A stretch of DNA of 64,000 nucleotides from Trebonia sp036276115 (GTDB lineage Bacteria > Actinomycetota > Actinomycetes > Streptosporangiales > Streptosporangiaceae), in contig DATBEM010000037.1 in the NCBI GenBank assembly GCA_036276115.1, positions 25,709 to 89,708 on the forward strand, in the 5' to 3' direction. Made by a program: the position numbers and the translations under genes. Below are positions 40,982-52,218 of this stretch, piece after piece. The notes under the pieces were generated by a model. The model had not been told where the DNA came from, searched no databases, and saw only the letters and a program-made list of their open reading frames with translations. How positions within the stretch are numbered: the first letter of the stretch is position 1; every line of letters begins with the position of its first letter.

Positions 40982-41115
40982 CCGTGCCGTTGCTCGTCCA
41001 CGCGACGAAGCAGATCCTGGACAACTGGGGCGATGACGGCTGGGAACTAGTGTCCGTCGTCCCCGGCCCGAACTCAGAGCAGCTCGTGGCCTACCTCAAG
41101 CGCGAGAAGGCGTAG
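40957..41115 (+). CDS. DUF4177 small protein
   Basis: 52 residues: MQTKWEYVTVPLLVHATKQI, then LDNWGDDGWELVSVVPGPN. This is the DUF4177 family found at the same place in Mycobacterium (Rv3678A). Function unknown. It starts within the 3' end of the slipin gene, and TAGGGT (40945-40950) lies 6 nt before its ATG, so it may have its own leaderless promoter. RidA follows after 4 bp. Confidence 0.85.
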   Translation: MQTKWEYVTVPLLVHATKQILDNWGDDGWELVSVVPGPNSEQLVAYLKREKA

Positions 41116-41119
41116 CGGC

Positions 41120-41590
41120 ATGACGTCCACTCACACGCAGCGTCTCGCCGCGCTCGGCCTGACCCTGCCGCCCGTCGCCGCGCCGGTCGCGGCCTACATC
41201 CCGGCCGTCCGGACCGGGAACTACGTCTACACCTCGGGCCAGCTCCCGCTGGTGGGCGGCGAGCTGCAGGCCACCGGCAAGGTGGGCGCGAGCGTCGAGG
41301 TCACGGAGGCGGCCGCCCTCGCCCGGCTGGCCGCGCTCAACGCCCTCGCGGCCGCCGCCTCGGTGGCGGGCAGCCTCGACGCCATCACCCGCATCGTCAA
41401 GGTCACCTGCTTCGTGTCCAGCGCGCCCGCGTTCACCGGGCAGGCGCAGGTCGCCAACGGCGCGAGCGAACTGCTCATCGACGTGCTGGGCGACGCGGGC
41501 AGGCATGCCCGCAGCGCCATCGGCATGGCGGTGCTGCCGCTCGACTCGCCGGTCGAGGTGGAGCTGATCGCCGAGGTCGCGAGTCCGTGA
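41120..41590 (+). CDS. RidA-family protein
   Basis: 156 residues of the RidA/YjgF superfamily (TGNYVYTSGQLPLVGG; ITRIVKVTCFVSSAPAF; RSAIGMAVLPLDSPVEVELI). RidA proteins hydrolyse reactive enamine/imine intermediates. The deaminase-type arginine corresponds to RSAIG. It sits in the conserved DUF4177-RidA-Nudix-MBL cluster and its stop overlaps the Nudix start (GTGA). Confidence 0.88.
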   Translation: MTSTHTQRLAALGLTLPPVAAPVAAYIPAVRTGNYVYTSGQLPLVGGELQATGKVGASVEVTEAAALARLAALNALAAAASVAGSLDAITRIVKVTCFVSSAPAFTGQAQVANGASELLIDVLGDAGRHARSAIGMAVLPLDSPVEVELIAEVASP

Positions 41591-42447
41591 GGATCCAGCT
41601 CAGCTGGTTCAACGCTCAATTGGCGCAGCGGGCCCAGGCGATCGCCGCGGGCGAGCTCACCCCGGCCGTGCCCCGGGACGCGGCGACGGTCATCGTCGTG
41701 CGCGACGCGCCGGGCGGGGTCGAGGTGCTCATGCTGCGCCGCCCGGACTCGATGCGGTTCGCCGCCGGGGCCTACGTGTTCCCCGGCGGCTCGGTCGACC
41801 CGGCCGACGCGCAAACGCCGCTCGGCTGGGACGGGACCGACGAGGCGGTGCTCGGCCAGGCCCTGGGGGCGCCCGCTGACCTCACCCGGGCCCTGGTCGG
41901 GGCGGCCGTCCGCGAGACCTGGGAGGAAGCCGGCCTGCTGGTCGCCGCGCGGCCCGTCAGGGAGCGCGCTGCGCGGCCGGACGGCCAGGCCGGCCAGCCG
42001 GCCGGCCTGTCGTGGGACGAGGACCGCGCGGCCCTCGCGGCCGGGCAGGAGACGCTCGCCGAGGTGCTCCGGCGCCGTGGCATCGAGGTGCAAGTACAGG
42101 CGCTGACGTTCTGTGCGCGGTGGATCACCCCGGCCGCCGAGCCGCGCCGGTTCGACGCCCGGTTCTTCGCCGCTGCCCTTCCCGACGGCCAGTCCGAGTC
42201 GGGGCCGAACGCCGAGGCCGACCACGTCGCCTGGATCCGGCCCGACGCCGCCCTCGACGCCGCCCGCCGGGGCGACATGACCCTGCTGCCCCCGACCGCT
42301 ACCACCCTGGCCGAGTTCGCCTCGGCGGGCGGCGTGGCCGACGTCCTCGGCCGCCCGCGCGATGTCGTCCCGGTGCAGCCGACGCTGGTCAGCGAGGACG
42401 ACGAGGCGTGGCTGGAGATTCCCGACCACGTCGCCTACCCGCTGTGA
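41587..42447 (+). CDS. Nudix hydrolase
   Basis: 286 residues, GTG start. The Nudix region is FPGGSVDPADAQ followed after an insertion by AAVRETWEEAGLLV, carrying the REtWEEaG core that binds divalent metal. The extra residues between the Gly-rich part and the REUXEE part are typical of this longer subfamily (NUDT7/19-like), whose substrates are often CoA derivatives or nucleotides. Both ends overlap neighbours by 4 bp. Confidence 0.87.
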   Translation: MRIQLSWFNAQLAQRAQAIAAGELTPAVPRDAATVIVVRDAPGGVEVLMLRRPDSMRFAAGAYVFPGGSVDPADAQTPLGWDGTDEAVLGQALGAPADLTRALVGAAVRETWEEAGLLVAARPVRERAARPDGQAGQPAGLSWDEDRAALAAGQETLAEVLRRRGIEVQVQALTFCARWITPAAEPRRFDARFFAAALPDGQSESGPNAEADHVAWIRPDAALDAARRGDMTLLPPTATTLAEFASAGGVADVLGRPRDVVPVQPTLVSEDDEAWLEIPDHVAYPL

Positions 42448-43826
42448 CCGCACGGCCCGTGACCGCACCGCCGGTCGACGGGTCGGGGACGCCCCGGGCC
42501 ACCTGCGTGCTGGCCCCCAACCCGTCGCCCCTGACCCTGGACGGGACGAACACCTGGGTGGTGGCCGAGCCCGGGGCATCGTCGGTGATCGTGATCGACC
42601 CCGGCCCCCAGGACGAGGGGCACCTGCGGCGGGCGCTGGCGGCGGCGACCGCGGGGGAGCGCCGGGTCGGGCTGGTCGTGCTGACGCACGGGCACCCGGA
42701 TCACTCGGCCGGCGCGCGGACGTTCGCGAAGCTGAGCGGCGCCCCGGTCGCCGCCCTCGACCCGGCCCACCGGCTGGGCAGCGAGGGCCTGGTGCCCGGC
42801 GACGTGCTCACTGCCGCCGGCTGCGACCTGCGCGTCGTCGCCACGCCGGGCCACTCGGCCGACTCGGTCAGCCTGCTCCTGCCCGCCGACGGCGCGCTGC
42901 TGACCGGCGACACCGTCCTCGGCCGGGGCACCACCGTCATCGCCCCTGACGGGGGCCTGGGCGACTACCTGCGAACGCTCGATGAGCTGCGCGCCCTGGC
43001 CGACGAGGCCCCCCTGCGGGCACTGCTCCCGGGCCACGGCCCCCTGCTCAGCGACCCGGCCGCCACCCTCGACTACTACATCGCCCACCGCCAGGAACGC
43101 CTCGACCAGGTCCGCGCCGCCCTCGCGGCCGGCGCCACCACCCCCGCCGAGGTAGTAGCCATCGTCTACGCCGACGTGGACCGGGCAGTCTGGCCCGCCG
43201 CCGAAGCCTCGGTCAAGGCGCAGCTGGACTACCTGAGCCCCTTATCTAGCTCGCTTGCGCAACCTTTCGGAGTCCAGGATCAGGACGGAGCGGGCGGAGA
43301 TCTGGAGCCAGCCGCGCGCGGCGAAGTCGGCGAGGGCCTTGTTGACGGTCTCGCGGGAGGCGCCGACCAGCTGGGCGAGCTCTTCCTGGGTGAGGTCGTG
43401 GTGCACGTGCAGCCCGTCGGCCTCCTTGCTGCCAAACCGGTCGGCGAGGTCAAGCAGGTTCTTCGCAACCCGGCCGGGCACGTCGGTGAAGACCAGGTCG
43501 GCCATCACGTCGTTCGCCCGGCGCAGCCGCTGCGCCAGCGCCCGCAGCATGTGCAGCGACACGTCCGGCCGCTCTCGCAGCCACGGCATCAGCGCCTCAT
43601 GCTTGAGCGACGACAGCAGCGCGTCGGTCACCGCGCTCGCGGACGAGGTCCGCGGCCGGGGATCAAACAGGGACAACTCGCCAAACATCTCACCCGGGCC
43701 AATAACGCTCAGCAGGTTCTCCCGGCCGTCGGACGCCGCCCGCGTCAGCTTCATCTTCCCGTCCAGCACCACGTACAGGGTGTCGCCATCCTCGCCCTCG
43801 TTGAACAGGTGCTCGCCGCGCGATAG
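42444..43826 (+). CDS. Metallo-β-lactamase-fold hydrolase; reading frame continues antisense through crp
   Basis: The recognisable protein is about the first 265 residues: LTLDGTNTWVV, the metal site THGHPDHSAGA, ATPGHSADSV, LLTGDTVLGRG, LLPGHGPLL and a C-terminal helical part ending AEASVKAQLDYL. Family members end here, but no in-frame stop occurs; the frame runs another ~195 codons antisense to crp, to 43826. A one-base shift at 43232 would give TGA at once. The GTG start at 42444 overlaps the Nudix stop. LACTB2-like hydrolases act on thioesters or nucleic acids; substrate unknown. Confidence 0.75.
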   Translation: MTARPVTAPPVDGSGTPRATCVLAPNPSPLTLDGTNTWVVAEPGASSVIVIDPGPQDEGHLRRALAAATAGERRVGLVVLTHGHPDHSAGARTFAKLSGAPVAALDPAHRLGSEGLVPGDVLTAAGCDLRVVATPGHSADSVSLLLPADGALLTGDTVLGRGTTVIAPDGGLGDYLRTLDELRALADEAPLRALLPGHGPLLSDPAATLDYYIAHRQERLDQVRAALAAGATTPAEVVAIVYADVDRAVWPAAEASVKAQLDYLSPLSSSLAQPFGVQDQDGAGGDLEPAARGEVGEGLVDGLAGGADQLGELFLGEVVVHVQPVGLLAAKPVGEVKQVLRNPAGHVGEDQVGHHVVRPAQPLRQRPQHVQRHVRPLSQPRHQRLMLERRQQRVGHRARGRGPRPGIKQGQLAKHLTRANNAQQVLPAVGRRPRQLHLPVQHHVQGVAILALVEQVLAAR

Positions 43827-43925
43827 CTTGACCTCGGCCATCTGACGCCGCAGCGTGCGCGCACCCTCGTCATCAAGAGCATCGAACAGGGGCGCTCGCT
43901 TCAGCACTCCTTCGGCGTTATCCAC
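43242..43925 (-). CDS. crp: Crp/Fnr-family transcriptional regulator
   Basis: 227 residues from GTG 43925, which follows AAGGAGG. The cyclic-nucleotide-binding β-roll includes GDTLYVVLDGKMKLT and the phosphate-binding stretch GEMFGELSLFDPRPRTSSA, compatible with cAMP binding. The DNA-binding helix is LTQEELAQLVGASRETVNKA. It is the orthologue of mycobacterial Crp (Rv3676), in the same neighbourhood as whiB4 and RidA. Confidence 0.93.
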   Translation of the reverse strand: MDNAEGVLKRAPLFDALDDEGARTLRRQMAEVKLSRGEHLFNEGEDGDTLYVVLDGKMKLTRAASDGRENLLSVIGPGEMFGELSLFDPRPRTSSASAVTDALLSSLKHEALMPWLRERPDVSLHMLRALAQRLRRANDVMADLVFTDVPGRVAKNLLDLADRFGSKEADGLHVHHDLTQEELAQLVGASRETVNKALADFAARGWLQISARSVLILDSERLRKRAR

Positions 43926-44102
43926 CGGTCCTCCTTGTTGCATGCACTGCCATTAATAGTGTCAACGATGTTGCGGCGTGCTCTGATCTTGGCATCAACG
44001 TACGACGCGGTGGCTCGCCGGCACCAGTGCTCTGTTGGTTACGTGGCTTCTGGGTCCAGATCATCTACGTTATGTGCTGTAGTGATTACACAGAGGAACG
44101 GG

Positions 44103-45419
44103 ATGGTCATGAGTGCTGGTCGTCGTCATAGGGGCCGAGGCGCCGCCGCCATTGTGGCATCGTCGCTGGTGGCCGTCGGGCTCCTCACGTCCGGTAGCGA
44201 AGGGATGCCCACTTACCGGCTGGCGGGAAACCCCGGGCCGGGTGCCGCCGCGCTGCGGGGCGCGCAGGGCCTCGTCAAGGAGCGCGCGGCCGCTGCCGCC
44301 CGTGCCCAGGCGCACGTCACCGCGGTCACCGCCGTGCTCACGCAACTTCAGACGCAAGCCGAGACGGCGACTGAATCTTACGACCGCGCCGCCGCGCAGG
44401 AACAACAGGCTGCCACCGCGTACCAGGCCGCGGCCTCCCGGCTGGTGGTGGCGCGCTCGACCTCCGCGACCGCCCAGCGCCGGGTCGCGGCCCAGGCAGT
44501 GGCCGACTACGAGGCGCAGGGCGGGGCCGGGCCGATGGCGGTCCTGCTCGGCGGCCCGGGCGGCCCTGATGCCTACCTCAACGCCGTGGGGGCCGAGCAG
44601 GCGCTGGCCAGCCAGCGGACCGACTCGCTCGCCGCCAGCAAGGCCGACACCGTTGTCGCGAGCGTGTTCAGCGCCCAGGCGGCGACCCTGCTGGCTCAGC
44701 AGAAGGCCGACGTGGCCAGCGTGCAGGCGCTGAGGCTGGCCGCCCAGGCCGCGGTGGACCACCAGGCGGCGGCGGTCCGGGCCGCCCAGTCGGCCCAGGG
44801 GCAGGCGGCCGCGCTGCTCGCCATCGCCCGGACGAACAACGCCAAGCTCCAGGCCGAGCACGAGGCGGCGCTGCTGGCGCAGCAGCGGGCCGCCGCGGCC
44901 CAGGCGCGGGCGGCGCAGCAGGCGCGGGACGAGGCCGCCCGCGAGGCGGCCGCCGCCCGGACGGGCAACCAGCAGGCGGCCAGCCCGCCGTCCGCCGCTG
45001 GCACCACGACCGGCCCGTCCTGGTCGGCCGGATCGGGGGCGACCGCGGGGCAGGGAGACACCGCCGCCGACTGGGCGCTGACCCAGATGGGCAAGCCCTA
45101 CCAGTGGGGCGCGGCCGGACCGGCCACCTATGACTGCTCGGGGCTGGCGATGGACGCCTGGGCCAAGGCCGGCATCCAGCTCGGCCACTACACCGGGTGG
45201 CAGTGGCCATCCGGGCCGCACATCCCCCTGAACGACCTGCGGCGGGGCGACCTCGTCTTCTACGCGACGAACACCGCCGACCCCAACACCATCCATCACG
45301 TCGGAATCTACATTGGCGGCGGAATGATGGTGGACGCGCCCTACACCGGCGCCTTCGTCCGGATCGACAGCATCTACGAGTTCTCCGGCCTCATCGGAGC
45401 CACCCGCCCCGCCAACTAG
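44103..45419 (+). CDS. Secreted NlpC/P60 peptidoglycan hydrolase with coiled coil
   Basis: 438 residues. Signal sequence GAAAIVASSLVAVGLLTSG, then a long Ala/Gln-rich coiled coil (residues about 55-290) typical of RipA/CwlO-like enzymes. After a Ser/Gly linker comes an NlpC/P60 domain (about 320-438) with catalytic Cys in TYDCSGLAMDAW and His in HHVGIYIGGG. It cleaves D-Glu-mDAP type stem peptide bonds. GAGGAA precedes the ATG; a second ATG is two codons downstream. Divergent from crp. Confidence 0.9.
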   Translation: MVMSAGRRHRGRGAAAIVASSLVAVGLLTSGSEGMPTYRLAGNPGPGAAALRGAQGLVKERAAAAARAQAHVTAVTAVLTQLQTQAETATESYDRAAAQEQQAATAYQAAASRLVVARSTSATAQRRVAAQAVADYEAQGGAGPMAVLLGGPGGPDAYLNAVGAEQALASQRTDSLAASKADTVVASVFSAQAATLLAQQKADVASVQALRLAAQAAVDHQAAAVRAAQSAQGQAAALLAIARTNNAKLQAEHEAALLAQQRAAAAQARAAQQARDEAAREAAAARTGNQQAASPPSAAGTTTGPSWSAGSGATAGQGDTAADWALTQMGKPYQWGAAGPATYDCSGLAMDAWAKAGIQLGHYTGWQWPSGPHIPLNDLRRGDLVFYATNTADPNTIHHVGIYIGGGMMVDAPYTGAFVRIDSIYEFSGLIGATRPAN

Positions 45420-45534
45420 GCTGCCCTCGCGCCGGGCAAACTGTGGCATTTAGTATCTTGCCAACTACTTGGCGTTATGAGACGATCTTCCACGTGGGCC
45501 GCCAGGCGTGATTAACCGTGGAGGGGTTCCCGGC

Positions 45535-46497
45535 ATGTTCAAGGCCCGGCTGAAGCCGTCGGAGCAGGGCACGCTCGAGCGGCGCTACGAATTCCACGTC
45601 GGCGAGGCGGTGCGCGCCGCCCTGCTCGGCGACTACGAGAAGGCGGCCGGGCACTCCCGCACCGCCCTGGAGATAAGCCGCGAGCTGTACGGCGGGTCGC
45701 GTGACCAGGCCGCCCAGCGGCCCGGGCTCGCCGCCGCGCTGGCGGGGAACGCACGCTACCAGCGCACCCTGGACTCAGTGGCCATGCTCACGCAGGCGGC
45801 CGGGCACTACGCGGCCCTGGCCCAAGCCGATCCCGGCCAGTATGAGGTCGAGCGGCTCGACGTCCTGGTCACGGTGGCCCTCACCGCGGACGCCGTGGGC
45901 AGCACCCCGGACGCGATCAGGCTGCTGCGCGAGGTCATCGGGATGTACCGGGCGGCTCCCGCCGCCGACCCCGCCACCCGGGACGCCGGCCTGGCCAAGG
46001 CCTGCTTCCACCTGGGCCGTTGCCTGCTCAAGGCGGGGGCGACGGCGGACGGGCTCGCGAGCATCGACGCCGGGCTGGCCGCGGCTGAATCCGCCCGGCG
46101 CGGGCTGCCGGCGGTGGCCAGGCGAGATGGCCGGCCGGGCGGGGAGCGCGCCGGCGGCGGCGCCTGCGCCCGCGACGAGCACGGCCCGGGCTGGCTCAGC
46201 GGAGCGCCCCGGCTGGTGCAGGCGCTGGCGCCCGACTGGGCCGCCGCCGCGACATGCTCGATGACGCTGCACGCGGCCGCCGGGCGGTGGCCGGCGGCGG
46301 CGACCGCGGCGTGCGCGGCCGTCCGGGTATCGGGAGGGCTGGCGGAGCTTGGCGGCGGCGCGCGCCTTGATGCGCACGCCACGATCCTGGCCCGGGCGCG
46401 GGACGTATGGGCGCGGGCCCGGGTGAACGGCGGGGCGGCCGCCCCGCTCGCGGCGGGCTACGCGAGCGAGCCCGCGACCACGGCCGCGAGAGGCTAG
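45535..46497 (+). CDS. TPR-like protein of unknown function
   Basis: 320 residues from ATG 45535, preceded by GGAGGGG; an earlier GTG at 45508 is less likely. Helical repeats resembling tetratricopeptides (EKAAGHSRTALEISRELYGG; PDAIRLLREVIGMYRAA; HLGRCLLKAGATADGLASID) suggest a protein-interaction scaffold. No signal peptide. The middle (about 200-235) is disordered and Arg/Gly-rich. It overlaps the ppa stop by 4 bp on the opposite strand. Confidence 0.7.
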   Translation: MFKARLKPSEQGTLERRYEFHVGEAVRAALLGDYEKAAGHSRTALEISRELYGGSRDQAAQRPGLAAALAGNARYQRTLDSVAMLTQAAGHYAALAQADPGQYEVERLDVLVTVALTADAVGSTPDAIRLLREVIGMYRAAPAADPATRDAGLAKACFHLGRCLLKAGATADGLASIDAGLAAAESARRGLPAVARRDGRPGGERAGGGACARDEHGPGWLSGAPRLVQALAPDWAAAATCSMTLHAAAGRWPAAATAACAAVRVSGGLAELGGGARLDAHATILARARDVWARARVNGGAAAPLAAGYASEPATTAARG

Positions 46498-46982
46498 TGC
46501 CCTAGGTCGGTGTGGCGCTTGCGGGACGCTTCGACCTCAGCCTCGGCGGCGGCGCGATCCGCCCAGCGCGCGCCCTCGACCGACTTGCCCGGCTCAAGGT
46601 CCTTGTAGACCTCGAAGAAGTGCTGGATCTCCAGCCGGTCGAACTCGGCCACGTGGTGGATGTCGCGCAGGTGCTCCCAGCGCGGGTCCTTCGCCGGGAC
46701 GCAGAGGATCTTGTCGTCCGGCCCCTTCTCGTCAGTCATGTGGAACATCCCGATCACCCGCGCGGTGATCAGGCAACCGGGAAACGTCGGCTCCTCCAGC
46801 AGGACCAGGGCGTCAAGCGGGTCGCCGTCGCCGCCCAGGGTCTCATCGATGAAGCCGTAGTCCGAGGGGTACCGGGTCGAGGTGAACAGCATCCGGTCAA
46901 GCCTGATCCGGCCCGTCTCGTGATCCACCTCGTACTTGTTCCGCTGTCCCTTGGGGATCTCGATGATGACTTCTACGTCCAT
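46494..46982 (-). CDS. ppa: Inorganic pyrophosphatase (family I)
   Basis: 162 residues. It hydrolyses PPi to two phosphates. Key motifs: IEIPKGQRNKYEVDHETG, YPSDYGFIDETLGGDGDPLD (the metal-binding DGDPLD) and CVPAKDPRW with EIQHFFEVYKDLE. In Mycobacterium ppa is next to dacB and the zincin gene; here the zincin gene is directly divergent, 270 bp away. Confidence 0.97.
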   Translation of the reverse strand: MDVEVIIEIPKGQRNKYEVDHETGRIRLDRMLFTSTRYPSDYGFIDETLGGDGDPLDALVLLEEPTFPGCLITARVIGMFHMTDEKGPDDKILCVPAKDPRWEHLRDIHHVAEFDRLEIQHFFEVYKDLEPGKSVEGARWADRAAAEAEVEASRKRHTDLGH

Positions 46983-47252
46983 GTCACTCCGTTGCCATAG
47001 ATGCGTTAGAGAGGAAGCGATTACTCCATTGTCACCGGTCGCGCGGGACTGGCGGCCGCCAGGAGGGGGAGTGCCTGCGCCGTAGGGTACTGCCGGCCGC
47101 GCGTGGCCCGGGTCCGAGTGTCCCGCCCGGGCACCGGAACCGGCCTCGCCACTTCACGAAATGTGACGCCAATCACCGCTTTGGCGGGCAGGCCGTCAGT
47201 AAGTTGGCAGCCGGTAGTGCCATCGGTGCCGGCTTGCACGTACGGTGGGGGA

Positions 47253-48419
47253 GTGAGCAACGCGCAGATGATCGACTGGGAGACGGCGATTTCCACGGGC
47301 GTGCGCTTCGCCCGCCAGGGACCTAACGTCAGCCTCGCCGACGCACGGGCCGTCGTCGCGGAATTGCGTGCCCTGACGGCCGTCGTGCAGCAGCCCGTCC
47401 GTGACGTGACCGGGCTCGTCAGCCAGGGCGCGATCGGCCCGGTGGCCGTCGTGGACCGGCCCGGCTGGATCAGGGCCAACGTAGGCGGCTTCCGGGTCGT
47501 CCTAGAGCCGCTGGCCGACAAGCTCTCCGAGCGGGGCAGCGGCATGCCGGGCGCCGGCGTCCTGGGCGGCGTGGGCTCCCGCGTCACCGGGATGCAGGCC
47601 GGCCTCATCCTCGCTTACATGTCCTCCCGCGTGCTCGGCCAGTACGAGCTGTTCCTCCCGCCAGGCGAGGCCGGCCCGGCGGCGAATGGCTCAGCCGGGA
47701 ACGGCGCCGGGCCGAGCGGGACCGCGGCCAGCCGGGCCACGGGCGCCAACGGGCACGCGGACGACGTCGTCTCCGGCGTCGGCCGCCTCACCCTGGTCGC
47801 GCCGAACATCGTCTTGGTCGAGCGCGAGCTCGGCGTCGACGTGCACGACTTCCGGCGCTGGGTGTGCCTGCACGAGGAGACCCACCGGGTGCAGTTCACG
47901 TCGGTGCCCTGGCTGCGGGGCTACGTCCAGGGCATGATGACCGAGTTCCTGCTCGCCTCCGACATGGACCCGGGCGCCATCGTCGAGCGGCTGCGGTCCG
48001 CCGCCGGCGCCGTGAGCAACGCGGTGCGCGGCGGGGACGGGGCGAGCCTGGTCGAGGCGATCCAGACCCCCGAGCAGCGCGCGCTGCTCGACCGGCTGAC
48101 CGCCGTCATGACCCTGGTCGAGGGGCACGGCGACTACGTGATGGACGCGGTCGGCCCGCAGGTGGTGCCGACGGTGGAGAACATCAGGGAGAAGTTCTCG
48201 AGCCGGCGCGGCTCGGCCGGCCGGGTCGAGCAGGTCATCCGGCGCATGCTCGGCATCGACCTGAAGATGAAGCAGTACGCCGAGGGGTCCCGCTTCGTCA
48301 AGACGGTCGTCGAGGAGGCCGGCATGGCCCACTTCAACAAGGTGTGGACCTCGCCGGACACGCTGCCCACGCGCGACGAGCTCGCGCACCCGGCCGACTG
48401 GCTGGCCCGGGTCGGGTAG
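47253..48419 (+). CDS. Zincin-type metallopeptidase (F420-biosynthesis-associated family)
   Basis: 388 residues. The HExxH motif is in CLHEETHRVQF (His about residue 207), with a downstream EGHGDYVMD likely to supply the third ligand. The N-terminal half (WETAISTGVRFARQGPNVSL) and the C-terminal signature (IDLKMKQYAEGSRFVK) match an actinobacterial family sometimes annotated as associated with F420 biosynthesis; its substrate is unknown. TACGGT ends 6 nt before the GTG, suggesting a leaderless transcript. tilS follows after 5 bp. Confidence 0.88.
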   Translation: MSNAQMIDWETAISTGVRFARQGPNVSLADARAVVAELRALTAVVQQPVRDVTGLVSQGAIGPVAVVDRPGWIRANVGGFRVVLEPLADKLSERGSGMPGAGVLGGVGSRVTGMQAGLILAYMSSRVLGQYELFLPPGEAGPAANGSAGNGAGPSGTAASRATGANGHADDVVSGVGRLTLVAPNIVLVERELGVDVHDFRRWVCLHEETHRVQFTSVPWLRGYVQGMMTEFLLASDMDPGAIVERLRSAAGAVSNAVRGGDGASLVEAIQTPEQRALLDRLTAVMTLVEGHGDYVMDAVGPQVVPTVENIREKFSSRRGSAGRVEQVIRRMLGIDLKMKQYAEGSRFVKTVVEEAGMAHFNKVWTSPDTLPTRDELAHPADWLARVG

Positions 48420-48424
48420 CTCCG

Positions 48425-49408
48425 GTGGGCCCGGTCCCCGTTGTAGCGGCCCTGCGTAACGCCGTCCGAGCCTGCGTCGCCGACCTGGAGCCGGGCTCCC
48501 TGGTCCTCGTGGCGTGCTCGGGCGGCGCTGACTCCCTTGCCCTCGCCGCCGCCCTCGCCTTCGTCGCGCCCCGGGCGGGGCTGCGCGGCGGCGGGGTGAC
48601 CGTGGATCACGGCCTGCAGGACGGCTCGGCCAGCCGCGCGGCGGCCGTGGCCCGGCGGCTCACGGGCCTCGGGCTGGACCCGGTGCGCAACGTCGCCATC
48701 ACCGTGGGCGCGAGCGGCGGCCCGGAGGCCGCAGCCCGCACCGCCCGCTACGCGGCCCTGGAGTCGGCCGCGGCGCAGGACGGGGCGGCCGCCATCTTGC
48801 TCGGCCACACCCTCGACGACCAGGCCGAGACGGTCCTGCTCGGGCTGGCCCGGGGATCGGGCAGCCGGTCGCTGGCGGGCATGGCGTCCGTTCGGGGCGC
48901 CTACCGCCGCCCGCTGCTGGGGATCCGGCGGTCGCAGACCGCCGCTGCCTGCGAGGCGCTCGGCCTTGCCCCGTGGCACGACCCGCACAACGCCGACCGC
49001 AGGTACGCCCGCGTCCGGGTCCGGCTCGACGCCCTGCCCGCCCTGGAGGCCGCGCTCGGCCCGGGCGTCGCCCGCGCCCTCGCGCGGACCGCCGACCAGC
49101 TCCGCGCCGACGCCGAGGTGCTCGACGGCCTGCGGCCCGGGCAGGAGGCAGGCCGCGCGCCGCTGCGGGTGCCCGACCTGGCCCTGCTGCCCGCGGCCGT
49201 CCGCACCCGCGTCCTGCGCTCGGCCGCTGTCGAGGCTGGCTGCCCGCCCGGTGCGCTGGCCGCGGTGCACGTGCGCAGAATGGATGAGCTCGTCACCAGT
49301 TGGCATGGCCAGCGGTGGGTAGACCTGCCGGGTGGAGTACGCGCGGCGAGACGGGCGGGAGAGCTTTTGTTCAGCGTTACCCAAGAGGTGGTTAATGGAC
49401 GCCAATGA
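48425..49408 (+). CDS. tilS: tRNA(Ile)-lysidine synthetase
   Basis: 327 residues, GTG start. The PP-loop is ACSGGADSLALAAALAF (about residues 31-47), with VDHGLQDGS and GHTLDDQAETVLLGLARGSG. The enzyme ligates lysine to C34 of tRNA-Ile(CAU) so that it reads AUA. Its end overlaps hpt by 14 bp. Confidence 0.95.
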   Translation: MGPVPVVAALRNAVRACVADLEPGSLVLVACSGGADSLALAAALAFVAPRAGLRGGGVTVDHGLQDGSASRAAAVARRLTGLGLDPVRNVAITVGASGGPEAAARTARYAALESAAAQDGAAAILLGHTLDDQAETVLLGLARGSGSRSLAGMASVRGAYRRPLLGIRRSQTAAACEALGLAPWHDPHNADRRYARVRVRLDALPALEAALGPGVARALARTADQLRADAEVLDGLRPGQEAGRAPLRVPDLALLPAAVRTRVLRSAAVEAGCPPGALAAVHVRRMDELVTSWHGQRWVDLPGGVRAARRAGELLFSVTQEVVNGRQ

Positions 49409-50003
49409 CATGGGGTCTTCGCTCAAGGAGATCCTGATCACGACCGAGCAGCTGCAGGCGCGGGTGGTCGAGCTGGCAGCGCGGATCGATGCCGATTACG
49501 CTGACCGCGAACTTCTGCTCGTCGGCGTCCTCAAGGGCGCGGTCATGGTGATGGCGGATCTCGCGCGCGCGATGCACCTGCCGGCGCAGATGGACTGGAT
49601 GGCCGTCTCCTCCTACGGCTCGGGCACGAAGTCGTCGGGGGTGGTCCGCATCCTCAAGGACCTGGACGCCGACATCAGCGGCCGGCACGTGCTCATCGTT
49701 GAGGACATCATCGATTCCGGGCTGACGCTATCGTGGTTGGTCGGGAACTTGCAGTCGCGAAACCCGGCGTCGGTGGCGGTATGCGCGATGCTCCGCAAGC
49801 CGTCCTCCACGCAGATGGACGTCGAAGTGGCCTACACCGGCTTCGAGGTCCCGGATGAATTCGTGGTGGGGTACGGGCTCGACTACGCGGAGCAGTACCG
49901 CAACCTGCCGTTCATCGGGACGCTGGCTCCAGAGGTTTACGGGGGGTCGTCCCCCCGGGGCAATGGAGCCGGGGGGAACAGTTTGCGTGGCGGGGAGCGT
50001 TGA
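49395..50003 (+). CDS. hpt: Hypoxanthine phosphoribosyltransferase
   Basis: 202 residues. Purine salvage from PRPP. Motifs: LLVGVLKGAVMVMADLAR, VSSYGSGTKSSG, the PRPP loop VLIVEDIIDSGLTL and PDEFVVGYGLDYAEQYRNLP. The tail has an extra Gly/Ser/Arg stretch. ATG 49395 is preceded by GAGGTG. The tilS-hpt-ftsH order is widely conserved. Confidence 0.96.
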   Translation: MDANDMGSSLKEILITTEQLQARVVELAARIDADYADRELLLVGVLKGAVMVMADLARAMHLPAQMDWMAVSSYGSGTKSSGVVRILKDLDADISGRHVLIVEDIIDSGLTLSWLVGNLQSRNPASVAVCAMLRKPSSTQMDVEVAYTGFEVPDEFVVGYGLDYAEQYRNLPFIGTLAPEVYGGSSPRGNGAGGNSLRGGER

Positions 50004-50175
50004 CGGTGGCAGTAGAAGTGTCGGCGGCATGCCCGGCTCGCGGTGTACCGTCAGTTATTCCTTATGCAGGGCAAGGTCAACACCGCGCCAAGCAGGCATG
50101 GCAGTGCCGCCGGAGGTCGGCGGGACGTGAGGCTGGTCAGGAGGGAACGGTCCCGGGCCTACGGGGTCGCTCACG

Positions 50176-52214
<2,039 letters not shown>

Positions 52215-52218
<4 letters not shown>

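Noticed and set aside
44075..44095. Crp operator in the crp/NlpC gap
   Set aside because: GTGATTACAC has GTG and CAC but only four bases between them, not the six of known Crp sites.
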